DNA from: Polytrichum commune
Taxonomy: Eukaryota > Streptophyta > Polytrichopsida > Polytrichales > Polytrichaceae
Direction: 5' to 3'
Assembly: GCA_950295325.1 (NCBI GenBank)
Contig: OX485805.1
Location: forward strand, 30,615,501 to 30,679,500
Length of the DNA: 64,000 nucleotides
Under the pieces are notes generated by a model that was not told where the DNA came from, ran no database searches, and saw nothing but the letters and a program-made list of their open reading frames with translations. This document shows, in pieces, positions 10,993 to 23,400 of this stretch (positions are counted from its first letter, which is position 1; each line of letters begins with the position of its first letter). Position numbers and translations under genes: made by a program.

Positions 10993-11912
10993 ATATGGAA
11001 TTGTGTCACCAAAAGTATTCCACCCTTCGATTTCGTCCTAGCCCGAGTGGAATAGTATTGATGACACTTAGCAAACTCCTTCCTTAGTAACTCAATGTAT
11101 CATTCCAATATGCCTTTGGAATATACACAACGTTAATGACTTATGATTTAACCCCCAAGGCTATATCTAGAACAAATTTCAGAATAGTGTAACTTTCCCA
11201 TTACTTCTCGGAATGTCCTAAAATTTTATCTGTAACTAAGGAGACAAAGAAAAAAACATCTCACCAATTTGTGAGCCTATCCCATTTTCTGTCCGACAGT
11301 TATGATCATTTTAGTGTGTCAGTCTACCCAGATTTCAGAATGTCATAACTTCCTCCCACGGGCTCCAAAAAACTTCAAATTTTAGGAGCAATCACAAGAA
11401 CTAATTGTTTATGATCCCCTGAAATTTCAAACTATTTTCATTTTCTGCCAAAACGTTATGGCCTTTTTAGTCCGCAACTCTTGAAAACACTTCAGAATGA
11501 TATATCTCCTTCTCATCTATTCGGAATGACTTGAAATTTGTACCACAACTAGGAAACCTAAGAACAAAACATCCCTCAAAATTTCATGAGTTTCCAAGCC
11601 TTTGTTCAGGATTTATGCCCATTTCAGCTTGAAAATGTAGGCAAAGTTCAGAATGTCATAACTGCTCCTTAGCATTCCAAACATCCTTAGATTTTGACCA
11701 TGTTCATATAAACAAGTTGTTTACTAATCCATTAAATTTCAACAAAGTATCTTCTTCTGCTCGGAAGTTATGCCCCTTACAACCTAGACTACTCAAAGGA
11801 CCCTCTCATTTACCAACTCGTATTCCGGCAACGTGTCACCAAAAGTACTCCACCCTTTGATTTCCTCCTAGCCCGAGTGGAATAGTTATAATGACACTTA
11901 GCAAACACATAT
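10993..11912. repeat. Unit bounded by ~78-bp direct repeats
   Basis: Bases 10993-11070 and 11836-11912 are near-identical direct repeats sharing GTGTCACCAAAAGTA and TCCTAGCCCGAGTGGAATAG. Between them lies a degenerate tandem array. The arrangement suggests an old retroelement piece or a duplication-bounded insertion. No coding sequence remains. Confidence 0.6.
11178..11800. repeat. Degenerate tandem repeat, period ~156 bp, four copies
   Basis: The phrase TTCAGAAT followed by a TCATAACT-like box recurs at about 11178, 11334, 11491 and 11647, spacings of 156-157 bp. Other blocks of the unit recur in order: a CTTCAAATTTT-like phrase, then a TTATGCCC/TTATGATC phrase. Copies are well diverged. 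The constant period argues for tandem amplification followed by decay. Confidence 0.65.
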
Positions 11913-12539
11913 ACTCAAGAAATATGAACTCAAGTACTACAACTTGAAGCCATAAATTATCTTAAAATTATTCACACCCAAATTAATGCTAATAAGAGGT
12001 CAAACCCTCTTCAAGGTCAACTAGCCTTGGCTCCTAACTTCAAAACCATGCACATACATGTGCTCCTATCTTGCTTCCATACACCCACACTTATAACACG
12101 TGGGGTGCTAATGAGCACGAAAGAAAGAGAGGATGAGTGAGGGAAGAATGAGGGATTATATAGTGAGTTTGAGGGGGTGAGCACCCTCAAGGCTCACGAT
12201 AAGCCTTCGAAATCTCCTCCTATTTTGTAGGCTCTCATCTTATCTCCTAAGCCTTCCTCCCTCAAATGATCAACAAAGATCCTAATTCAAACATTTAACT
12301 AACCTTGGCTTTTTACCTACCACACTTTACTAAGGTATGTCCTCATACTACTTAAATCCACTCCACACAAGCCTAATGCTTCAAATTTAGCTTTCTTCAA
12401 GCTTCACTCTTTTTATATTTTTGTGAATAATCATAAATCAACAAAACACCACTTGTAATGTTTTACAAGTGTTAACAACACATGTGGGCATCAATTTGGG
12501 CTCACAGATTGATCCTGACTTTTTTACACATATTTGAGG

Positions 12540-12820
12540 GTGCACAACAACATCAACATGCTATGATGAGATTGGACTATGTGTTCAAAATAAGGACACC
12601 ATTTTGGTGAAACATTCAGTAGTTAAGACAATTGGAAGGACCTATGTGATGGCTTAAAGTGAAAAATAAATCTGCACTTTGACCTCATAAAACGTTGTGC
12701 ATCTCAACTCCAATTCTAACACGTGAAAAAACAATCTTCACGTTTCACAATTGCTAACCGCATGAGACAATCTTCGATCCCATCTAACCGCCAAAAGTGC
12801 ATTTGGAGTTGGAAGTATCC
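12540..12820 (+). repeat. R1 family copy (matches CCD1 intron 2)
   Basis: Aligns in the same orientation with 57780-58045. Both begin TGATGAGATTGGACTATGTG and end around GCTAACCGCATGAGACAAT / GCTAACCGGATGAGACAAT. Identity is uneven, with clear indels. Confidence 0.65.
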
Positions 12821-13279
12821 AGTATAGGCCCGCATTTGTTATCAATGACAGGAGGTTGAAATATAACTTTGTTTCTGGAAAACCTCTCTTGGGTCTTAAT
12901 TGGGTTTGGTCTGGCCCAGTATTATTGTAATTTACTCAAATCATCCTTTTGGAAACCCAAGTCTGACTACCATAGAGTTTATGAACTTCGACAAAACTGT
13001 ACGACCCAAAAGGTGTGATAGGGATTTATGTACATCGACTCCGCTTTGGTTTCTTCAAAGGCATTACGGGTGTGAGAAATTTTCTTTGGCCATTGTATAG
13101 GGTACAACAAAGACACAGATGAAGGTCGAAAGAAAGGGCCACAACAATGAGCACCCTCCACATGGCTTGTAAGGAATGCAGGTGTTGTTTGGTCGTTTTT
13201 TTCTTGATCGGGCATCTGTAATTGATCAATGTGTGGTTTTGGCGATGATCAAAGTACAAACATCGCATTTACACATGTT

Positions 13280-13565
13280 TAGTTGGGATTAGATTACGTT
13301 TGCGAAATTTGTTAACTTTGTCACGTTCAATAGTGAACACAATTGGGAGGACCTATGTACTCAATTGAGAAATCAACAAATCTACACTTATGTTAACCAT
13401 GTTATTAAATGAAGGGAAGCCATATATTCGATCCAATTTTTGTTGGTGCTTCATCATAGATTTTGTAATGCAACATAAGTTTTGTGGTGTGAATCTAATC
13501 GGTAGAAGTTGGAGAACATGAATAACACCCACGTACCTTACACGACATTTGTGTCACTCTCATAC
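13280..13565 (+). repeat. R1 family copy
   Basis: Aligns with 15275-15545. Shared in order are a GATTAGATTA-like start, AATAGTGAACACAATTGGGA, AGAAATCAACAAA, a GATGCTTCATC-like box, a GTAGAAGT..GAGAACATGAA box and an ACACCCAC..TACCTTA end. The same end phrase recurs near 38600 and 63680. Confidence 0.65.
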
Positions 13566-13684
13566 GTCTACCATGGCGATCCAAGGCGGGGCCGATGACC
13601 AATTACTAGTTCCACCAAACTCGAATGTCCACTTAGAGCATAAATGTGAGGTAGAGTAGATAGACACTCGGTAGTTCTACACAC

Positions 13685-14110
13685 ACATCTTGTAAGATAT
13701 GAAACTTGTAAGTAGTGGAAGATGATTAGCAGATCCAAATCATGCCTTTACTCATTTTCGGAGCTCATATGCAAATCTTGTTCAATGTCAAAGTTAAACT
13801 TCGCTGTTTCACTGGAGGATCATAAAGATCGCAATTGAGAGTGGTTGAGATATCATGTCCACCACGGACTTCTGAAATTCCGGAGCGAGTTTGCCATCTA
13901 GTCACAAACTTAAGGCCGATAATCTACAGTTGGAGGTAAGGTGAGTGGGCCTTACCTGGACACTTTTAGCTTTGAACTTGCTTCTCATAGGATATGAAAC
14001 TTGCAATTAGTGCAAGATGATTATGATTACCAAATCAGTTCTGTGCCCGTAGTCGTTTTCTTCATGGATTTTGGAGTTCATATGAATACATTATCCATTG
14101 TCAACGTAGC
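13685..14110 (+). repeat. Two copies of a ~110-bp R1-associated module
   Basis: The phrase AGGATATGAAACTTGCAATT and the following AGATGATTA..CCAAATC box occur at 13690-13800 and 13985-14110, and again at 59840-59960 inside CCD1 intron 7. A downstream phrase around 14325-14370 (TTGAGCATGTAGTCCAATCT) also recurs at 60040-60085. This shows a longer shared unit. Confidence 0.55.
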
Positions 14111-15270
14111 AGTCATTATTGAAATCCAATAGATTTAATGTTGTATTCATTTGTCAACTTTGTGACACTAATTCTAAGATTCCATCAAGACAAAGTATCA
14201 TATTTGTGACATTATTGTGTTCAAAAAGTTGACATTAACACGGTCAAAATGTATTAGTGGGGTTCTAGATGATAAAGGGTCCCCCCAAATATGGTGACTA
14301 GTGAGCCTCGAGCAATTAACAAGTTTTGAGCATGTAGTCCAATCTCGTTTGAAGACCTGTTATTTAGGTGCTTGTTCTTGAATCCACACCTAACCACATA
14401 CCACTTTAATATAGGTGTCCTTTGAAGATGAGGAACCAAATTTGGCCCGCTTGCTTTAGGTCTCCTAGTGGTCTTTGTCTTCCAGTCGGATCCAACCAAA
14501 CTCTAGGTACTTCTATACACCATCTCGAAAAAGTCAAAAGAAAGTCTACTTTGCACAACGTGGATGTTTGTTGTCCGCCTTCATATTTACAGACCCCCAA
14601 GATGCAAGAGAGATATCAGTTTTCCTTAGTAAATCACAACGGTAATTAAGGTATGTGTGTGTTAATCAATTCGTTTTTCGTGTTCTGTAGTTTCTTCCGA
14701 TTAGATTTCCATGACAGAATTTGTGCTGCATTAGCAAACCTACAATGTAGCATGAACATAATCCAAACCTTCCATGATTTAGTTGTGATTATCATAACTG
14801 CCTATTTGTTGATTACACAAAAAGAATACACAAGTCTTCCCTATTGTCTTCACTACTACTGAGTGTGGAGTAGTTGATTTTTTTTAAGGTATAATTCAAT
14901 TTTTTTCAACTATGTGTCTTCATGATGTTTGTGAATTGATCCTCGCCGAACCACACCAATCAATTTACAGGGGGCCTGATCAAGAAAAGTAACCAAATAA
15001 CACCATGAGGTGAAGTTCAGGCTGATATCACAGTGAGGCTTTCCCTTTAATTCTTATCTCAAGCTACTCATTTGAGCTCAATTTGTGATTGAAACTCATC
15101 ATTGTAAGATAGCAATGCTAACAGAGTTCGCCTCTTGCATTTCAGCTCAGAGGACAGGAGGAAATAAGTTGGAAAATTTCTGGCCCACTTAAGGTATGTG
15201 GGTGTTATTCAGTTGCTTTTCTTAATCAGACTCTTACATTTAATTGGTGTGTAGTTTAGTGAGAACAAAG
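14111..15270. other. Non-coding stretch between R1 copies
   Basis: The small frames at 14254-14862 overlap on both strands and have no recognisable domain. The stretch 14400-14640 is slightly less AT-rich, but no splice-consistent gene could be read from it. Confidence 0.3.
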
Positions 15271-15274
15271 AGAG

Positions 15275-15545
15275 ATTATTGGACTGCATCTTCGAATTTT
15301 ATTAACTACTCCAAACTCAATATTGAACAAAGTTGGGAGGATCTCTATATTATGTTAAGAAATCAACAAACATGCACTTCCAGCAATCGTACCTAAATTA
15401 GGGGAGGCCTATTTTTCTATCTGATGTATTCTGATGCTTCATCGGAGATTTGCATCACAAGTTTTGTTGTGTAAATCTCATCTGTAGAAGTCAGAGAACA
15501 TGAAAAACAAACCGACTTACACCCACATTACCTTAGATGCCACTC
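15275..15545 (+). repeat. R1 family copy
   Basis: Direct-orientation partner of 13280-13565, sharing the same order of blocks with many substitutions and small indels. Confidence 0.6.
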
Positions 15546-15724
15546 TCAGACTCGAGCACAAGAAGTCGAAACGCGGGCAGAAATAACATTCCAGGGTTCT
15601 GTGGTTGAGGTTATAAGTAGCAGAAGACGAGAGAATGGGGACCAACACTGTGAAGCAGATACAATCAGTACTTCAAACTAAGAAATCCAATTTTCTTTTT
15701 GTAGCATATGTTTCACCTTGAGCC

Positions 15725-15940
15725 AGTGTCCCCGGAAATCCTTGAGCATAATCAATGGAGATTCTAGTGTTTCCAAGTCCAACCGGTCACATGGTATGAT
15801 TCGTTTGGTTTTTCTTTACTAATTTGAGAAATTTTCCATAGATTTTTTAAAAATGATCAGTAGTTGTCCTGAAGTGTTGACCTTCAACGCGTTAATTCTC
15901 AAACCCAACCGGTTCACCTGTAACTAGTGGTTTCACTTGC
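15725..15940 (+). repeat. Repeat B copy 1
   Basis: Begins at a TGTCC..GGA phrase and runs through CTAGTGTTTCCAAGTC and a CTGAAGT..TTGACCTTCAA box to a CACTAG-like end. The same blocks in the same order occur at 42700-42913 and 47672-47885, and inverted at 47072-47286. In the 47-kb pair they form the ends of one element. Confidence 0.65.
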
Positions 15941-15949
15941 TATTTCGTT

Positions 15950-17430
15950 TCAATATGAGATTTCGTTTCACAATCACCTTATCTTATTTATACGTAGTAG
16001 AAATTTTGTGTGTGAACAATCTGCACATACATTACGCATATAGTACACTATGCATACATAACACTACACAAATATTACTTTGCACATTACACACGTACAA
16101 CCATCATACTATAAACTTTAGCATACAACGTATGGTTTTGGACCCCCCTAGGAAACCCTAAATAAGTTAGCCAACCCTTTCATCACCGGATGATGGTGCT
16201 TTTCATCCAAAGGCAACCGTTTTAACAAATCCATCCTCATGTTCACATACATTCTGCTTATTTCTCATTTAATGCCACTAACGGCAGATGATTTATGTTG
16301 AACTTATAAATAAAATAATCTAAACTTAATTCTATTTATGCTACTTTACATCTAAATATAAAAAAATACCACACCGTACATTATATGTAACTCCCAAATT
16401 CACATTTAGAGGACGCTAGTGTAAATCTAAGAAGCATATAAAAATTCTATGTTTTGAATCAAATCTACCCTACATTTTCTCGCATGTGGTTTTCTACATT
16501 TTCACCAGTGCCCGCCCCTAGACAGCTCTTCAACATGTGTTTTGGAGTTTTGGTTACAACTTTATTTATTCATGCAATGACAAACATAACTTTATTCATC
16601 CATGTGGGCCGATTCCATGATCATAATATATGTCAATTATATTTTGTGGATCCCTCGAACAAATTGGGAATATTCATTTATTATTCATAAATTCAAGCTA
16701 AGCTTGGAAATTTGGGTGGAGTTGTACTCCCGGCACTATGCGCAAGAATTATTGTTCATTCTAATCTTATTTGATAATTTCTTGTGATCATAATTAATAA
16801 CAATGCTATCATTGAATATACCAGCCTTATCCATAATATTCTTACTGTTCAAACCGGCACTATTCATTATTCGTCCGACGTCAACTTCTTCCTATTTTTA
16901 CTAAGTTTCTTCCCATGAAGGTAAGATAGTGCAGGCCCATGTCATATGCTAAACATAGAATGAAACACAACCATGCAGCTAAATAATGTTATAAAGCCTC
17001 ATTTGTTCTAAATAATATAGCAAAAGACTGACACAAATTCTTAAAGCATAGCATCTGAGATTCTCCCCTAGCATATTATGAATTTGAATTTCCTACTTAA
17101 CAAGCCAGAAGGCAAGTTCACTAATTAAAAGTTTGTCTAGAGCATGATTTTGGTAGGTATAGCTTATAGAGCATGTATGCATGCCCTACGAAGTTACCGG
17201 CAAATTGCACTAAACAATGCAGAGCGATGAAAAATCATAACATCAAGTAGCAAGCCCGGAATGACCTTCTCAAAAGAGCACCAAACTGGTGCGTGCCGGT
17301 TTGATGCTCCTTCAAGAGCAAAGGTAACGCTACCTTTAAGTTTTACTTAAGCTACTTTTAATCTATTTGGGTAGTTACCTTTAATGCTTAGAGTTAATTA
17401 TGTCAGTCTCTAAGACAAAACTAATGCCAA
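15950..17430. other. Non-coding stretch, nothing recognised
   Basis: AT-rich DNA with short frames only. No inverted termini, RNA gene or conserved domain was seen. Confidence 0.3.
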
Positions 17431-17439
17431 GTGGTGGTA

Positions 17440-17690
17440 AAGGACCTGGGCTAGATCACATTTGCCCAGGACCCCCCCACGTCTCCTTCACTGCCTATGC
17501 CCATGCGAACAAGAGCCCGTTGGGAACATGGCCCGATACCAGGGCTGTCATGCTCCGCATGCAGCTCCCCACCTGAAGTAGCTTGGTCACAAAAGCCTCG
17601 ACGCCGAAGCTCCCCACCTCAAGAAGCTTGTGAGCTTGTCTTCGCACCAAGATTGTCGCTCCTGTTTGCATTTGTTGTGATTTGTATGTC
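17440..17690 (+). repeat. GC-richer repeat I, copy 1
   Basis: Bases 17440-17690 match the reverse complement of 31315-31560. Shared landmarks are a GGTAAAGG..GGCTAGATCACATTTGCCC-like start, AACGGGCTCTCG/GAGCCCGTTGG, and the phrase from AAGCTTCTTGAGGTGGGGAG to ATTTGTTGTGATT read on the minus strand. It is clearly GC-richer than its surroundings. Confidence 0.7.
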
Positions 17691-17699
17691 TTTACGTTT

Positions 17700-18112
17700 C
17701 CGCCCTTGTGCGTGTTAGGTTTGCGCTGAAACACCTCTCAACCCCGATTTCACTGGGTTTAAAATCTCTTCAAACCTCTGTCATCTTCGATGCACCCAAC
17801 AGCATCAACCCTGAAGCTCCCCATCTCAAGAAGCTTGCTCTGGCAATGGTTGCTGCTCTGGGGATTGTCAACCCATGTGGAGCCTTTCAGCTTGTGAAAT
17901 AAGATTCCTCGCGTGTGGGTATTTCTCCACAAGTTTCCTCCAGCGCTCTCCCCTCAGGTTAAGGATATGGTCTGGGGCGTGTGCATCGATCGATTGCACT
18001 CCGGACAAGCAGTTGTGAAGAACTCGACAAATGCATCGTAGACATGGTCAGACAGAAAGGATTGGAAGCTTCCTTTGACATATTCTACAACTCGGGTAAG
18101 TAAACTCAAGTT
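17700..18112 (+). other. Coding-like fragment, unidentified
   Basis: The composition is close to coding DNA, and short open frames follow each other (64 aa at 17708-17902, then a 30-codon stretch ending at a GTAAGT donor-like site at 18100-18105). I do not recognise the family, and no complete gene can be assembled. It may be a captured or decayed host gene fragment next to repeat I. Confidence 0.2.
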
Positions 18113-18114
18113 TC

Positions 18115-19508
18115 TTGATACCATTCTCCATTCTTGATTCCAGTATTTGCCATTTTTCCTTGAGAACTCGCAACTTGCTTTCTCGCGAGGGAGGGAGAAA
18201 GAAATGCAAGGTCAGCGGGCCGAAGAGGATTACAGATAAGTAGCTTGATCAGGCACCCATGAGCAGGGTATGAGCCAGGCTTTGAAGGTTTCCTCTGCTT
18301 GAGGCTCTGCAAAAAGCTCCGCATCCATGAGCTTGACCAATACTGCAGTACCAACCAAGAATTGTTACTAATCAAGTGGAAGACTACATGTTGAGACAAC
18401 TCATGTTATATTTGTTAATGACTTCTATGCGGAACTTCATATTTGGATGTTTGCGTCTTTTTCAGGTGTAGTCTCAAATACTAGGATGGAATTTTAGATC
18501 CATATTGCTCTTAAATATGGTAGAACAGATTGTGAATTATTCACATGCGGTTATTCAGATTGAGATTTTGTGGGCGTTGTTTTGAAGAGAGGAGATGATG
18601 GTCTTTATGTTTCAGGCACTTGAGTAAGTGATGAATAAATGATGAGTAATTCTTATATTTTGTAATGTCATTTTTTTCCTTTAGAAAATGAACAACTTTA
18701 TTCCCAATTTATGAACTCACTAAAGTTATTAGTCTTATTTATATATATATAAACCATTTAGTAAAGTTTTATAAGTTTGACCAGATTAGATTTATAGTTT
18801 TAGCTCAAATTAACCAATTTGAAACCAATATTGAATCACAATGTAGATGTTTGAATTAACAATATTCTGAAGAAATGAAGGAGCTCCAAGATATTCCTTA
18901 TGTAGTTCAAAATCCAGATTGTTCCATTTCCTATGATGTACTTCATTGGAAAAAATAGAATTAAAAAAAATGTAAACAAATTTATCAACATTCAAACTGC
19001 ATTTATTTTCTATGACAATATGGATGAGTTCATACAAGTTGAGGGTAATAACGTATTTGTCCCTACATTTCTTTTATCAATTTAAAATTGAAAATGACAT
19101 TGATATAGATAGTTCAAAGTTCAACAAGAACAACTCATCAAACACATATGGTATATGATAAATCAATAATGTGTTATACGAATTTTTGCATAGTTTTCAT
19201 GTTTTTCTTTCTAATTAATATTGATGTACAATATAGTAAACATTAATTTCATTCTTAAATTTAGTAATGTTTATATGGCGACAAAAATTATAGATCTATA
19301 AAAAAAATTGGTATTTGATAAATCCAATAAAACTAAGACTAGATAAGGGAATAGGATGGCACGACGAGATGGTGGACTAAATAGAAAAAAGAAAATGCCT
19401 AGTAATTTTCAGTCAAGCAACTTTATTTGTGACCTTTAATTACTTAGTTCACATACTATCAAATAAGACATACTAATAAGTGTAATTTGCCATACTATAA
19501 AATTGTTG
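18115..19508. other. AT-rich non-coding flank of the 8.5-kb transposon
   Basis: No gene or named repeat is seen. The sequence becomes very AT-rich after 18640. Confidence 0.35.
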
Positions 19509-19512
19509 ATAA
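19509..19512. repeat. Target-site duplication ATAA, left
   Basis: ATAA directly precedes the left terminus at 19513 and is repeated directly after the right terminus at 28021-28024. Confidence 0.75.
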
Positions 19513-19529
19513 GGGTAGAAGCACGCTAA
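19513..19529 (+). repeat. Left terminal inverted repeat
   Basis: GGGTAGAAGCACGCTAA, exact reverse complement of 28004-28020. About 950 bp of promoter-like DNA separates it from the transposase start. Confidence 0.85.
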
Positions 19530-20339
19530 ACTAGTACAAAAATGTTGTCACAGTGTACAGTTTCAGAGGAATGTTGCATTCAATTGGGTGTGGATTTCAA
19601 TGTAGCATCTCTTTGAGGGATAACATGGAATAATATGGTTGTGGATATAGATGAGCAATAATTACTCTAGTTTCTATCAAGAAACTCATCATGGTTTGAC
19701 CGTGGTGAGTATATTTGTATACCATTGGTTCCCTGTCACACAGTATATTTTTGATGAAAAAGGACTTTGTTTTGTGAGTTCCATGTTATATTTTTCTATG
19801 ACTCTTTTGTGACATGTGTAATATATATAAATGAAGCATACTTTGTTGAAGAATTGCAACATTTGCACTCCAGTCAACGGTTAATGAAAGAAATTGGGGT
19901 TATATTTGTAAGTGCTTGAATCATGGTAAAACAAAATGTTTTTGGGCATTTTAACTTCTGCCCGTATAAATCAGAGAGTACACTACGTGGGCTTAAGGGT
20001 TTTTTTGGGAACAAACGCTTTTTCTTTCCAGATATCTGATCTAAAAAAAAATGCGCACAGGCAGGGTGCATATACCATATGTACTGCCATAGTAGTTTAA
20101 CATACTTCGTCAAGGTCATTCGGCCAATGGCAGATGCCCACGTGGCATTCTCTATCTTACTATATCGTCTACAGTCCTGTCAATGCTATTGCAGGCAAAT
20201 GCTGCGTCGGATAAAAATGGAAAGCGCGTGGGTCTGTTGGGTGTCTATGTGGGGCCGTGTCATTCGACGTTAGGGTTGACAGGTGGTGGCTGAATGGGAC
20301 GTTACAATGGGCTTGTTGTTTTTCGTTAGGGTTTTGGGA

Positions 20340-20365
20340 CTTTGCTGCACGTCACGTGCGAGGTG
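20340..20365 (+). promoter_or_regulatory. ACGT-core motif cluster before the transposase gene
   Basis: CACGTCACGTGCGAG contains a G-box-like CACGTG core with a second ACGT next to it, about 110 bp before the start codon. Such cores bind plant bZIP and bHLH factors. No clear TATA box was fixed, so a promoter role is inferred. Confidence 0.35.
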
Positions 20366-20469
20366 AGCTTGCGTTTTGCTAGGGTTCGCAATTTTGTGGT
20401 CTCCGACGTCTGTGGCTAGTTGTTGTTGGAATTGACACCGACAGGGGGTTTAGGGGTCGTGCTTGCAAT

Positions 20470-23400
20470 ATGGGCAACACAAGAGCCCAAGATCGTCGTC
20501 GGGGTGTTAAACGGCCTGGACCTGCCCAGAGAGCGCACTTACAGTCACCTCTTCAACCTACCGCTTCTCTTGTAGCAGCAAGGGAGAATGCTGCAGAACG
20601 CCAACGACAATGTAGGGCAAGGAAGAGAAATCTGAATCTAAGGTCTGAGCAGATGGCATTATTGAGGGAGGGTGGAGAATTGATAAATACTGGTCGACGG
20701 GATGTCCTTAGAGTATCAACCAAAATTTGTTCTTTCATTGTAGCTGAGTTGGAGAACGATTGTGCTGGTCCGCGTTTTCGAGCGGCTGTTTTAGAAGCAG
20801 TTCTCAGGAACAATGCCATTGCTCCACATTTGCCGGAGTATTATAGCTCTGAATTGGAGGCCAAGGCTACTCATTCATTTATTCAGTCTTATAAGAAAGA
20901 GTTGCAAATGTTGAAAAATGCGAGCTCTGCAGAGAAGCTTGTGAGGAAGACGACCTTGCTGGAAGCCGCAGTGAATAGCGACGCCACTGGCGTCCGAGCC
21001 TTGTCGAGAGTGTTGGGGACGAATCCCCAAAATATTTCCTCTGCCATTCATAGACGAAGAACACTTGAATCAAGTGGATCCTCCATTTTCAGGTTGGCTG
21101 AGAGGAGAAGGAGGGATGGTGTTCTGAGGGGGACCAGAGAACTTGTGATCGCTTGGTGGACTTCAGAAACTCGTGTGAGTCCCAATAAGAAAGATGTGAC
21201 CAGAAAGCGGTTGGGGCCCAAAATGTACGATCAGCACGCTACCCACCTTCTATTGGAAAGTCAGGTATGCGATCTGAAGTTCTTCCTCAAGTGGACATGA
21301 AAATTCATGTCACCCTTTAACAACCATTGTTCTCTCATAATATTTTAAGCAGTTTCAAGAATTCATCTTGGGGTGTAAGGTTGTTTTTAAATCTGTTATC
21401 AGCTCTCCACATAGTACTCATAGTATTTGCTGGTTTGGTACATATCGTATGATAGGTGGTATTGCTAAAAAATTGTCACACCCAATAGTGTACGAGAACT
21501 ACCTTCAAAGTACTCTACTTATGGTGTCCATACAGTGCCATATACTTATGGTACTGCCAGTGCTGTGTAATTTACAATGCTAATATACACAATGATGATT
21601 ATTGTGTACCATAATGTATATTGCCTGCCTCATCTTAGTATACATTAGATACCTCGGTAGTGTCAGTAGTCTCTGTCTGAAGTCCTAGGAGTATGACTTC
21701 CTTATTCATACTTGCATTTTCATAGTACTACAATGTACTACTCAAAGCTTTCATTATACACCATACACAAAGGGTTAGTAATGTGTAGTCCTGGAAAGTC
21801 ATTGGACTACTTTTGGGTTCTGTATTTCTTCCCACATATCCCTTACCCATACTCCTTGTATAGTATGTGGTAGTACAAATTTAAAGTACAATGGACACAA
21901 ATATATTGTGTAGGCTTCATTCTATGAGCGTTTTCTTCAGTCTCACCCTGATGCTACCATTTCCATGCGTGCGTTCGAGTGCCTGAAGCCTTTTTTTGTC
22001 AAAAAGTGTAAAGACCGAAATGTCTGTTGCTGCAAGTACCATGTTGAGATTGACATGCTACGGGAGGCAGTCAACACAATGAGGGATGCTGTGAAGGGAG
22101 TACACTCTACCATTTCTTGTACTTGTTCATGTCCAGTTTGTTACAATTCCGATGATGATTCTTGTTGTGCGCATTTGGGCAAATGCGATGGAGTTACTAA
22201 ATTCTGGGAGCAGATTGTATGTCCAAAAGGGGAATCAGAGGAGTTCCATAAGCTAGAATGTTTGATGGGTGAATGTTCCAATTGCGGTGCACATACTCTC
22301 CAATTGTGCCCTTTAGAGGTATCATCTCCGTCTTTTGCTTTGAAGTGGAGGTGTTTCAGCTACGAGGTGGTTGGAGTAAACGATGATGGGGAACCCAGAA
22401 AACGAATTAGGGAGGTTTTCATGGAAACCTCTTGCCTTAGTTTTTTTGAGTATTTGAAGCCAAAGTTGCGGGAGTTTGTTAGTCACAACTTCATTGCAAG
22501 GTGGCAGGATGTCCACTGTAGGATTAGTATGAAGGAGTTACCTGCTGATGCTATCCTCTCCCATGTTGATTTTGCCGAGAACTATTCGTTTGAGATCCAA
22601 AACGAAATTCAATCCATGCATTGGCATTCTTCCCAGATTACAATTCTTGTTCACATAACTTATAGATTGGATGCATTGACTAATAGCATGGTGAAAGAGA
22701 GTCACTTCTATGTGTCAGACGATAAAACCCATGACACCTTATTTGTACAACATTGCTTCTTGCAGCATTGGGAGTGGTTGAAATTGCAAGGGGTCAATGT
22801 AGCTCGTCATTGGGTTTGGAGTGATGGTTGTGCCGGGCAATTTAAAGGTTCGAGGCCCATGTATTTTGTTAGCAGATACCCAGGCCTTACTGGAGGGTGT
22901 GTCATGTCGTGGAATTTTTTTGGTACAGGCCATGGGAAAGGCGAATGGGATGGAGCAGGCGCTGTTGTGAAGAGGGCTTTGCGTACAGAGCAACTGCACA
23001 ACCCCTGGCGGAAGCTACAAGATGCAAGAGATGCTGTTGATTTCTTGAAGGAGACTATGGAGGGCATTGTAGACAATTCGAGTGGTGGAAACAAAATAGC
23101 GTCTCATAGGTACTTTCACCTTATTGAGCCTGCCGATGTAGATCGTCGGCACCTTCATGGATGTGACACCATTGTCGGCTCTAGAAAATTGCACTCAATC
23201 CAAGGAGTGTCAATTTCTAATCCAACATTGCTAATGGTAAGGCAGTTGTCTTGTTTTTGTACTCCCTGCATGGACGGTGATTGGGCAGCTTGCGAGAAGA
23301 TGGCCCATGTCCAGCCTTGGAGGGTTATTAAACTTGTTCCAACAGATGTATCATTTGTAAGGGAGCAGATGATTTCATGTCAGGCTCAAGCTGGAGAATC

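Noticed and set aside
20495-20640. True bZIP transcription factor call for the transposase N-terminus
   Set aside because: The basic stretch resembles a bZIP basic region, but no leucine heptads follow at the right spacing.
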